DNA from: Letharia columbiana | Lineage: Eukaryota; Ascomycota; Lecanoromycetes; Lecanorales; Parmeliaceae | DNA: 64,000 nucleotides | Assembly (NCBI RefSeq): GCF_014066305.1 | Contig: NW_023501072.1 | Coordinates: 16,021-80,020 of the forward strand | Reading direction: 5' to 3' | Translations under genes and position numbers: made by a program | Notes under the pieces: model-generated | Told to the model about the DNA's origin: nothing | The model's input: only the letters and a program-made list of their open reading frames with translations | The model's database searches: none | Shown here: piece after piece, positions 28,151 to 38,040 of the stretch | How the letters are laid out: every line of letters begins with the position of its first letter | How positions within the stretch are numbered: position 1 is the first letter of the stretch

Positions 28151-28562
28151 ATCGCTTGATGAGAATGTCCTGGCGGAGCACAATGGCCAGCTTGGCCGTC
28201 TGACGGTCGTCGAAGGCGAAGGTGAAGGTTGGTTCATCCTGGGGCGCACATGTTCCGCGATGGCTGCTGTAACAGCTGCACAGAAATCCTAGTGCAGGTG
28301 CGCTCAAAAATGATCTGAAGCAAGCACCTGACCCGCAGAAATACTCCCTGTTGGACGGGACGGCCCCTATCTCCATCCGTACTTTATCGTACTGGTACCA
28401 GAAGTAGGTCTTACCAACTGGCAGCGGCGATGCACCGCGTCCGGTGGAATAACACTGTTGTACAGTGAATGGTCCGCCCTTTGGTGGGATTGCACGGGCC
28501 ATCGCAAGGTAGGGCGACCTAACCTCCCTACTGGTGGAGTGGCCCAAAGCACACTGCATCAA
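28140..28562 (-). CDS. Unassigned 140-codon open frame, doubtful
   Basis: An uninterrupted minus-strand frame with a moderately Cys-rich stretch (CSCYSSHRGTC near the middle). No domain or signal peptide is recognisable. It overlaps the tail of the rhodopsin-domain pseudogene on the opposite strand at its low-coordinate end, so it may be chance. I list it only because it is long for this damaged neighbourhood. Confidence 0.2.
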   Translation of the reverse strand: MMQCALGHSTSREVRSPYLAMARAIPPKGGPFTVQQCYSTGRGASPLPVGKTYFWYQYDKVRMEIGAVPSNREYFCGSGACFRSFLSAPALGFLCSCYSSHRGTCAPQDEPTFTFAFDDRQTAKLAIVLRQDILIKRFYL

Positions 28563-30164
28563 AGACTACTGAAGCTTAATAATCCCAAAGGTTGACATTC
28601 CAAACGCAACTGTATCTTTTGTTGTTGGCAAACTGAATCTCGCTTTTGATCTATGTTTTGTATGATCTATATACTTGCAACCAAAGAAGACATTGGATTT
28701 CGCGGTAGCCGCGCTTTTTCTCGGCAGTCGAAAGGGTCACAGTTGTGTTTTTGTTTCATTTACTTGAAACAAGTCACTTCCGCTTAACCAATAGACGCGC
28801 GACAGGGGCTACGTAGGAGCCAACTCCTTGTGGAAGGTATTTAACAAACTTACACAGGTCTTGTGATACTCCATGTCAGAAAATGGAAGCTCACAAAGCA
28901 AGTTCCAGTCCTCGATTCCTCCCGACAATTAACCGCGCCAACCCTTGAGGCGCAAATCTAAGGTGTTCTGCGGGATGCCAGGACCAATATGCAGGGTGCT
29001 TAGTGCGATCGTAAGAAAAAATGCATAATGCGGGGAAGGTAAAGGATCATCTGTGCTTTCTTCCCCGCCACGTCACTTCACTCCATCGACGCAAATGTCA
29101 CTTCACCGCCGTTTTCCGCCTGTTTGAGCGCAAAAGAAAACATTGATTGGCTTGCGGTGGGATGGGTGTTTGACAGCTCTAGCCTTGTGCTCCTTCCCCG
29201 CATGGTCAATCAATATTGGAGGTGGGGAAAAAGCGTCGCGTGTCTGTCAGTTCCTCGAACTTGAGCCGCATGTTGCCCCTCGAACAAGGCACTGCGAACG
29301 GAGATGTTTGACAGTCAGCTCGGTGAGTCTTGCGTTAATTCGCCGAGTATCTCCGGGTTCTCAGCAGGTGTCACTGCTCTTGAAAGCCGAAGCCGATGGA
29401 GGGTGGCAGTATGTTTTCTGGCGGCAGCTGCTCTCCTTGTACAAAGCATTGGCTTAGTGATATCACGCTCCCCACGCTAAACTTGCAATGTACAATCCAA
29501 GTGCCACGTCTCCTTGCTTGGACGCTCATGAGGAATGTATCACATCTTGCGCTCTGATCCTTGGGGAGCCAGCAGGGACCTTGACTCGCTCTCTCTTCTG
29601 TAACTTGACCGGAAAGATGGTTCTTCAAACTAATGGGCACTGTATTGTACATACTGCAAGTACCAAAGCCTAGCCCTGACCATCAGTGGCAATAGTTTGC
29701 AGATGCAAGATAGACCTTCAATTCCCCGCCCGGGATCTCGTGCCCTCACAACGGTCCGTGGCATGTTCTGCAGATGTTCATACTCATCTCCATTCCACCC
29801 TGTCTCGTGGTCAAGGGTGGTTAGTGGCGCTGCTCACGGATATGAAATGCCGAGCGCGAAATGGGTCTCATGGCCCTCAAAATTAAATATTAGAAATGGG
29901 GAGGTATTCAAATTCCCATCTGGTCCTTTCGCATACCGAGCGGCCGTCCAATGATAGAAGAGAGGGCTCTAGGGACGCCGTCAGCCTCTACCACCTCACG
30001 GATCAGGGCGGACTCATGTGGTGTACAAAGCTGCCGTAGCAGACCGGTGGGATCGTCGGTGTGCAAGAGCCAGCTCTAGGATTTAATCGAGCTCGCCAGT
30101 CTTCTCTATAACGTGTAACAACCTGACTCTCCATCACCATTGCAGCTTTCTCCAACTATACAAA
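28563..30164. other. Intergenic stretch upstream of the GH71 gene
   Basis: Normal composition with no gene I can support. Several open frames of 60-100 codons (for example 29143-29457 plus, 29371-29652 minus) have no recognisable domain and overlap on opposite strands. Contains a palindrome-rich patch at 28984-29219. The last 100 bases before 30165 are pyrimidine-rich and end in CTATACAAAATG, as expected for a fungal leader and start. Confidence 0.5.
28984..29219. repeat. Palindromic patch, possible MITE remnant
   Basis: ATGCGGGGAAGG at 29028-29039 has its exact reverse complement at 29192-29203, and outside it CCAATAT (28984) is matched by ATATTGG (about 29213). Between the arms lie TTCCCCGCC, two TCACTTCAC motifs and ATTGATTGG. 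Imperfect nested arms of this kind are seen in short non-autonomous DNA transposons, but no target duplication is visible to me. Confidence 0.35.
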
Positions 30165-31971
30165 ATGCGTCTCTCCAACGCTCTATCAACCACGGCGGCA
30201 GTGCTGCACCTGATTGGGAAGGCGCAAGCCAAGGCAGTCTTCGCGCATTACATGGTAGCTTTCACCACGTCACTGCTGTACACGACGATGCTCACCTCAG
30301 TTGAAAGATCGGTACTGTGGATAAAGACCATGCGCAACAAGACATCGACAACGCAATATCAGTCGGGTAAGTCTGCCAATCAATCAGGATTACGATAGAC
30401 TTCTAACAACCAATTAGACTCGACGGATTCGCCCTGAACATCGGTGATCCAACCGAGTCCTACGTCGGCGCGACACTTGAATACTTGTACGAGTATGCGT
30501 CTGGCACAGGATTCAAGCTCTTCGTCAGTATGGATCTGTCTGCATCGGGTGCAGCATGCAGTGCAGGGAGGTCCTGCTGCAATGGGGTTAGCTTCTCCAA
30601 CCATCGACAGCATTTATGACTTCCTTTAACCTGATCCTACGGGCATTCAGCCGAACGACTATAGCAGCATCTTTTCGCAATACCTAAGCAATGAAGCATC
30701 TTACCTAGGCCCCAACGGTTTGCCCATGATATCGACCTACTCATCTGGCGGCGTCGTCCCCGATGCCTGGCATTGTAAGTCTCTTCATCCTACATGGAAC
30801 CTACTACGGGAACTGATGTACTCAAAGCATGGAAAGTGTCCCTTGACTTCCAAATGTACTTCGTTCCTATGTTTGATGATACGGATGGCTACTACGACTC
30901 AACCTCTGAGGTGAGTCGTCCAAAATCGTTCTTTCCTCGGGTCTCGGATTGATGTCAATGTAGTGGTGGTCCAATTGGGGCAACCTGGTCGACGGAGTCT
31001 TCAGCTGGGAGGCGGCGTGGCCAACGGTGGCAGATGGGAGTAGCACCGACGTCGGCAGCCTCTCTCCTGACATGCCACTCATCAACAGCGCCTCGGCTAG
31101 TCAGAAGAGCTACATGATCGGTTCGTAGATCCATCATTCCTGTAAGCGTCGCTAACAAACACGCAGCTTTGAGCACTCTCCAGTACAAGGATGCCGTAAG
31201 ACATGCCCGAAACAGAGACTGTGAATTGCTGCTGACCGATACGAAACAGTACGGTACCAACTTGTACCGCGCAGGCGGGCTCAATCTACCCATTCGCATG
31301 AATAACATCCTTGGCATTGCATCAGAGCTCGATTTCGTCGAGATCATCACCTGGGTAAATCCGCCCCAAAGCCCACCTAACTCGCAATCCAGCTAACGTA
31401 GCATCAGAATGATGGCCCCGAAAGTCACTACATTGGAAACGTATGGAGCGAATCATCCGATTCATCGGTCATGTACTCCTCGCCGCAAGCCGCCTTTCCC
31501 CACGCTGCCTGGCAACCCCTCGTCACATCATTCATCGAGGCATACAAAGCCGGCGGCACCATGGCTCCCCCGTCCGGCGCCACGGCGGTAGGATCGATGT
31601 GGTACAAAACGATCCTGCAAGACGCCTCATGCTCCGGGGCGACGCCACCCAGCGGCTGGTCCACGGGCACTGATTCTCTCACCTGGGCGATCGTCCTACC
31701 ATCCGGATCATCCGGGATGAAAGCCTGCCTCACGAGCAACGGTTCTGTCATCTCGACCGTGAGTGTGAATCCGGGGCTGAATTTCGGTTCGCCGACCGGA
31801 GTGCAAGCCGGGGCACAGATGCTTCAATTGTTGGACTCAGCGGGCAATGTTGTCATGACCGCGACAGGCGGTGAGTGCATCTCTTCCAGTTGTCCAGCTG
31901 GTATGTACAACATGAATTACCAGGTAGTTGGTCTGAGTGCGGACGGTGGCAGCGCAAGTTGCAGCAGTTGA
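30165..31971 (+). CDS. GH71 alpha-1,3-glucanase (mutanase), secreted, intact
   Basis: Endo-type hydrolase of alpha-1,3-glucan, a fungal cell-wall polymer, acting outside the cell. I resolve nine exons that join in frame into 459 residues: 30165-30254, 30308-30366, 30418-30586, 30651-30774, 30828-30910, 30964-31120, 31167-31195, 31250-31354 and 31408-31971. Introns are 46-64 bases; six have clear GTAAGT/GTGAGT-type donors and several carry CTAAC or CTGAC branch points. The first intron (GTAGCT donor, AAAG acceptor) is the least certain. Residues 1-22 form a signal peptide. GH71 motifs follow: FAHYM then IGTV and DHAQQDID (26-42), LDGFALNIGDP (51-61), LFVSMDL, GLPMISTYSSGG, FSWEAAWP, YGTNLYRAG, and FVEIITW joined across intron 8 to NDGPESHYIG (272-282). 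D52, D274 and E277 sit where acidic residues are conserved in the family. The C-terminal ~170 residues form a Ser/Gly-rich beta-type extension. Length is close to known GH71 enzymes and no stop interrupts the spliced frame. Confidence 0.93.
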
Positions 31972-33327
31972 ACTAAGGGAAACGGGCAGGGAAGTGTAGG
32001 ATGTGGGGATAACTGCATGCGACACATTGTACGATTGGAAGGAAACGCATTCTCACGCGTAAGATGGAAAGCTGGAAGACTGTAGGATGGAACGGAACTG
32101 CATGCGTGGGCCTAATATCATCACTATGGAAGCGATTGCATGCTAGGATCGAAATATTGTAAAAAGGAAAAAATGACAGCATTAACTCAGTCTTGCGCAA
32201 CTCTCCACGTAACGTTGCACACAAATCTTGTGGCTGACATAGCCTGAAACGTCATCCGCTCACCTATCTAGAAGCTCCCCCTCACAACAAGACACTTATG
32301 GTCTAGTCCCTACCATCGCTCTAACGCGCGTCACAGGCCCACCACCTTGGGCCATACATCGCCCACAATCCTTCCAACCGACTTGAAATCCAGACAACTA
32401 AGCATGAAACGAGAAAGAGCGTAAGGGGTATTCCAGAATATTGTCCGATACCTAGGAACGGAAGTCGGAAAATTCCAAGCTTTGACTTGCCCGAGTGCGA
32501 CGGCAACTAAGGAAGGTTTATTGAAAGTGTGCGCATACTCGTGGGGCGGAAAAATCTGTCTGCTTGGCAAATCGATGCAGATTATGGTCCTCTGAGTGAA
32601 AAAGTCAATTGGTGGGTACATGCGGGCCGGACTGCCAAGACGATACTTTATACTTCTCGGTAGCACGAGTGCAGGAGATTTCTACCCATTTCCGGTGAGT
32701 TCTGATCTGTCTGGAATCCAAGCGTGGGGTACATTCCATTGATGCATAAACATTTCCCGGTTTCTTGCCCCTGAGGTGAAAGCTGTACGAGTTCTCTAAC
32801 CTTGCTGTACGAGAACGGCGACTCCGACAGAAAGGATACTTTCCATTCCGAGATCAAGGCAAACAGTTGCGCTCATCACGAATCGATATCACACAGCATA
32901 TTTCCTTCGAAATCATGTCGACTCCTCCTAGATGGTTCAGGACTGAGGGCAAAGGTCCAATATGCCCAACCTGCAAGACAAAACACTAATCAGATTGGCC
33001 TCCACTAGGAATCCATATCCGGACAAGCGTAGATAAGGGCCGACAACATCCTCACAATACTCTCAAGGCCGTCATGGACGAGGAGCCTGCTCTGTTGCGA
33101 AGAGAAATGATAACGACGGACACACACCACTAGACGTTTGACCACCCTTACGTCTTTGATGACAGAACGCCAAGTCTCATTTTGAGCGCTCTGCCACCGT
33201 GTTGCGAACCATCAGACCCAAAGAAGATTGGCACTGCTGCTCTCTTCGAAGACACAAATTTGAGTAGACAGGCGGGTGTCCTCCCCAAAACCATGCGCGC
33301 CGCCTGTACTTCGGCCACAGCCTCACT
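31972..33327. other. Intergenic stretch with unassigned ORFs
   Basis: Downstream of GH71. The minus-strand frame 32331-32666 (111 codons; FTQRTIICIDLPSR, FPPHEYAHTFNKP, SRFMLSCLDFK) reads like real protein sequence but I cannot place it in a family, and the next frame upstream (32648-32857) is shifted. It could be the remnant of a decayed minus-strand gene. Nothing recognisable at 32860-33327. Confidence 0.3.
32331..32666 (-). pseudogene. Possible fragment of an unrecognised gene
   Basis: An open frame of 111 codons with balanced, non-repetitive composition and no low-complexity tract. No signal peptide, no known motif. A neighbouring frame at 32648-32857 overlaps its start and could be joined to it only by a frameshift. 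A database search is needed to decide whether it is a gene remnant or chance. Confidence 0.25.
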
Positions 33328-34006
33328 TTAGAAACGAACATCATCATTCTCTTCGGTCTTTGTCAAGCAAGAGCCATGCGCACTAGTGAGCAAAGGAGGC
33401 TCGACAGCCAAAGTGACATCTTGTAGATTCTGAAACTTCACCAAGAATGTGCCGAATGCCAGAGGGCTCATAACATCCACAGGCTCCTCGGAGGTAAATT
33501 GGAAATTCTGAGTCGTATACGGTGACGACGAGCCCGCCTTGTACCCAGTCACCGTGATGTTGCAAGCTACGGCAGCTGAGACAGCGTCTTGGCCACCTTG
33601 TGCAACGCAGCTGTAATAGAAGCCAGTGAGCGAAAAAGACTTGGTCGTGGACTCTGGGAGCAGAGCAATCAAAGTGGGTGGCGTTTAGCCAGAGTTGAAT
33701 GCCAGAGAAACGTGCGGGTCCGAGTGAGGGATAACGCTGGAAGCAGACTCGTTGGAGATGGCAAGTGAGGCGACATCAGGCTTCTCATAGGAAGTCCTCT
33801 TGTAGATTCCCACGAGCGTAACGAGAGCCTCTCCAGGAACTGTAGCTAAGCCATCGTACTGCGAACGATCAATTGGACGCATGGTGACCAAAGGGGACGT
33901 TGGCACTCACGGCGGCGTCGAAAGACACACTGCTGGCGAGACCCAAAGTTAAGAAGAGAACGTTTGCAAAGATGCTGACGCTGAATGGATGGGTATCACA
34001 AAGCAT
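33328..34006 (-). CDS. Secreted beta-rich protein, one premature stop
   Basis: Exon 1 is 34006-33911 (32 codons): ATG, a short polar start and the hydrophobic core FANVLFLTLGLASS form a signal peptide. An intron at 33910-33859 (52 bases, GTGAGT to GCAG) joins in phase to exon 2 at 33858-33328. The mature part reads as beta-strand-rich (EALVTLVGIY, SFSLTGFYYSC, CNITVTGYKAG, FQFTSEEP, VKFQNLQDVTL), resembling small secreted proteins common in filamentous fungi that carry a VTGYKxG-like strand; I know no function for them. The total would be 208 residues, but codon 90 is TAA (33685-33687). CAA to TAA is exactly a RIP-type CpA change, so one mutation may have inactivated it. Alternatively a second, non-standard intron (GTTTCT donor near 33717) removes the stop. 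Either reading leaves the same gene model elsewhere. Confidence 0.55.
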
Positions 34007-34690
34007 TATCTTGCAGGCCGATACCTTGGCCTGACCGTCAATCAAGGGGACAGTCGTATGTTTCTGGATGAAACTGGAGGGTTACAACCATTTTCTTAAG
34101 CATCCAAATGATGAGTCGATAACATAAGTGGCAAACGCCCTATCGAGTGGCTCCCTTTGTCGGTCCGATGGAGGTCACCATTTGGGTCGAGGAGGTGTGT
34201 GTCCATTGTACGACGCTTTCTACTTTCCACCATGACATACAACAAGAGTGCGGGACGTCATAGTGCACCTGGATCATTCGATTCCTCGACATGAGATCCC
34301 CCATGTTGTCGGATTGAAGTCAGATCAACAGACTCTTGAACTACCACATTGTGGCTGTAATGTAAGACTTTGGAGAAGCCGAGAAAGAACGGGTGCTGTT
34401 GTATTTCTCTTCTATATGCATTGTGTTCCATGTATGGTCGGAATGAAAAGATGGGATTTTGCCACGAACAACAAGTGCTTCTTCTTGCACCTTCTTTCCG
34501 GTGTGCAGACTTTTACAGTATATGCCGATTTGCGTAGGAAAGACTCCGCCTTCGCACATTGTCGTGTTTGAAAAAACATGGCGACTCTGTCGATGACAAC
34601 AGAAGACTTTGCCGGCCAACAAGAGCTGATGTCCAATGATAATTATACTATCAGCCTTCCCTCCAGTACCGGACAGTACCGGAGAGCCAT
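34007..34690. other. Island 1 right edge, no supported gene
   Basis: Normal composition, no gene recognised. Overlapping open frames of 70-107 codons on both strands at 34248-34636 show no motifs. CAGTACCGGA occurs twice close together near 34660-34680, just before composition changes. Confidence 0.45.
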
Positions 34691-37330
34691 TAGGCCGACC
34701 TAGCTATATTCCTCTAATTAGTAAGAGATTGTAATAGTAAATAGGGGATACGTCCTGGCTGATCTTACCGTCTTCCCCATACCTCGCTATCGTTACCCTC
34801 TATCCTTTTATCTCTCTTATACCTCGCTATCGTTAAATCTTCGCGTATATTATTCTTAATAGTCTTAATATCGTACTCTCGTCTCGTGCGCCAGCCCCTA
34901 TAGTATAGGGACTTTAAGAATATTTAGAAAAAGCTCGATTAGTATAATAATAACTTCGAGAATATTAATCGAGATTATACCTCGAAAGTAGAGTATTTAA
35001 ATAAGTTTTTATTATTTAAGAAAGAAGATAATAGTTTTAGCGATAGCGAATAAAGTAAGTTTATCTATTCTAACGCGTTTAGGTTATCGTCTACCCCCTT
35101 AAAGCCCTCTATCTCCCTCTTCTCTTATAAATATAAAACGTTTATCTCTTTAAACGAATAAAAAGAATACTTCTAAAAGGATAATAAGCGTAATAAGTTT
35201 ATTTTAGTAATACCCTCGAAGCTAGCGTTAATAATATTAAAGTTACTCTTTTATATTCTAAAAACGCGTTAAGCTACTTTCTTATTAGATATATCTATTT
35301 ACTAAATAGCTAAAGAATTTAACGCGTATTAATCTTTAATAGATAATTTCTAAATATATATAATAAGCTTAATAACGCGATTACTAAAGAAAAGGTACTT
35401 AGATATTCTATTAATAATATTATTTATATAAAGAGAAAATCGTTAGCGAGATTTATAGCTAACGAAATAAGTAAATTCGACGCATCTCTTCTTATAATAT
35501 AAAGCTTAAAATAGTAAAAACCTTTAGTTTATCGAATATTTATATCTTATTATTAGTCGAGATCTCGCTTTATTTAAATAAGAAAAGCCTTTACTAGTAT
35601 TATAATTATAAATCGAATTACGTTAATTAATATAAGATTAACTTATTTATTATAAATATCGTTAATTTAGTAGTTATAGCGGGCTAAAAGATTATCTTAA
35701 TTTATAATAATATTAAGAGCGTTAAATAAATTAATAATCTAATTACTTTAGAGGCTATTAAAGATAAATATCTTAATCTTAAATATTATTATAATATAAG
35801 AGTTAAATAAAGAAAGACTAACTCTAATAAACGAGTTTAGAAAGTTAAAGCGCTTTAGCTATAGTAGTAAGCTAACTATATAATAAATCTAAAGTTAAAA
35901 AAGAGTATAAGATATATAAATATTATAATTAAGAGGGATATCGATAATAAGACGATTTATAATACGATATTTACGAAGAAATATAAGTCTAAGATCGAAT
36001 AATAATTCTGTAGAGGCTAATCGGCTAAAGCTCGATTAATATTTCTTCGACGGCGAGACTATCTTCTCTTTATAGACTCTATTTATAACTTTAATACTTT
36101 TAAATAAAAGCTATTTACGATTATAGCCCGTAGCGAGTATAATAAATAGATTTTCTATATTTATTTACTTTTATTAATTAAAAATAATAATATTATAAGC
36201 GAGTTTCTTCGAAAAATTAAGAAATAATATAGAGAATTAGATACTTAACGTCTTCGCTATATAATTATTAATAACTCTATAGCTAAATAAAAGGTCGTTT
36301 AATTAGTATTTCGAGGTTTTAAGAAAGATAAGTAATAGATAGATTACTTTCTCTATCGAAAGTATAGCGAACGAACTTTAAAATAAGAGCTAAGGGCCGA
36401 TAACTATAAGAAATCCTTCGAGCACCTCTATAAAGCCCTCTACTATCGATTCTCGAAGTAAGACTATATAAACGATATTAACGCCGCTATTTATAAGGCC
36501 TCTAATTTTAAAAAGAACTATATTCGAAAGTAATAGCTAAGTATTAGAAAGCTCTAGACTTATTATACGCGTTAGTATTCTTATCTACTATTATAAATAA
36601 TAACTATTAATTTAATTAAGTCTTAATATTATTTTCTTAAGATTTATACTTAGAGTAAGAGTACTATATTTAGATTTAGTCTTTTTAAAGTAATATTATA
36701 TACTCTTAAGATTATTAATTAATAAGAGCTTCGTAAAGAAAGAGATAGCTATTAAATTTAGATTCTATTAGTTCGCTAAGTATTAATTATATTTATAATT
36801 AATTAAATTCCCTAGTCTTTATATAGTAACTTATAGTAAAATAGCTAAAGAAAGCTATAAAAGTTTAAAACGAAGGCGAAATCCCGCGGAGTTTAAATAA
36901 CGAACTCTTATATATTTACGTCTTCTATCGATAATATTAACTATTATACTTTTATCTCTAATAGTTTAATTTTATAAATAATACCTTTATAAACGCTAAT
37001 TAAAAGAGATAGATCTATATATTTAAAGAGGGAGACTTTAAGATCTATAAGAGTATTACTAAGAAATACATTATTAAGAATATCTACGATAAACTCTAAC
37101 GATCCTAATAAGTATATATTAAACGTTCGCGAGATACTCGATAAGATTAAGACGAAGTTCTATAAATTAAAAGCGAGGTATTATAAACTAAGAGAATAAC
37201 GTATAAGAGAGCGAGTTTCCGCTTAATAAATAACTATATTATATTAAATAACGGGCTCTATTCGATAGTAGAGGTATCTAAGAGGCCCTAAAGAAGCTCG
37301 CTAATAATAGATATAATATAGCTAGATTAG
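34691..37330. repeat. RIP-mutated AT-rich block between islands 1 and 2
   Basis: Composition is AT-rich with CA/TG depletion, but edges of 100-200 bases on both sides are less mutated. Near the left edge ATACCTCGCTATCGTTA occurs twice (about 34779 and 34821); near the right edge the near-inverse GTCGACAGCGAGGTAT lies at about 37420. This could mark the ends of one inserted element. Frames in the interior show remnants such as ALDLLYALVFLSTIIN (about 36545) and INNYIILNNGLYSIVEV (about 37225), too decayed to name. Confidence 0.6.
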
Positions 37331-37806
37331 AGATGCCTCTCCGGGGGTATCATATAAAGGATACGGAGTAGATAGCCCCCAATAAAATCTAATTCATGAG
37401 AACCCCTAAACCCTCTATAGTCGACAGCGAGGTATCCCTTAAAACCCCCATAGTAGACTGCCAACTCCGCTACATCCCTTATACAAATTCCGCCCTGACA
37501 GGTAGCAATGCAGGCGGACTGCGATGGCTAGCCTAAAAGCCTTCCCCGCCCTATTCCCCGCCCCATTGCAAGTGACAGCGAGGTCGCTGACGACGACAAC
37601 GATGTCTCGGCGACGTCGCGCCTTATTTTGGTGTGGCGCCCATACAAATATAGCGCAGCCACCCTGAAACTATGCTAACGGTATTTTATTTAGCATTGGC
37701 TGAGGTATTGTGGATGACTCTAGCCAGATCGTCTTTGAAAGCGAGATCAAGAATATAAAAAACCTATTAGTCGCGCCTAATCGAAACTTCCAGTCCCGCG
37801 TACGCC
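37331..37806. other. Island 2 left edge with a TATA-type promoter
   Basis: GC-richer sequence with repeated CCCC/GGGG tracts near the edge. ATATAAAAAACC at about 37754 lies about 50 bases upstream of the ATG at 37807 and is followed by CCAGTCCC, as in a fungal core promoter for the small ORF that follows. No gene inside the stretch. Confidence 0.45.
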
Positions 37807-38040
37807 ATGCACTTACCCAGTATTCTACACCTACCCCTTCTATTGGCGTTGCTTCTCTTCACCTACGCTTCAACTCTGTCCAACACGGACAGCAATCTCG
37901 CCACCACAATGCCCTCTTCCAACATTCGTCAACTTCACCCCCGAGGCCTAAACCGAAATACACTCGTAGCATGTTTATACGACTTCCTTTCTGTATATCC
38001 GGCTAATGAATACCTTTCACTGACCTTGACGTCAGAATAA
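37807..38040 (+). CDS. Small protein with signal peptide, 77 residues, candidate
   Basis: ATG followed by a strong signal peptide core (LHLPLLLALLLFTYAS), then a polar Ser/Thr/Asn-rich stretch and PRGLNRN. A TATA-like box sits at the expected distance upstream. The last third overlaps, on the opposite strand, the decayed 3' end of an NLR pseudogene, so the true C-terminus may be lost or altered; only one Cys is present in the mature part. It could be exon 1 of a truncated secreted-protein gene or a genuine small secreted protein. No homologue recognised. Confidence 0.45.
   Translation: MHLPSILHLPLLLALLLFTYASTLSNTDSNLATTMPSSNIRQLHPRGLNRNTLVACLYDFLSVYPANEYLSLTLTSE

Noticed and set aside
34691..37330. 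Starship captain (DUF3435 tyrosine recombinase) or Crypton
   Set aside because: I looked for recombinase motifs and a cargo layout and found neither; the readable fragments do not match.
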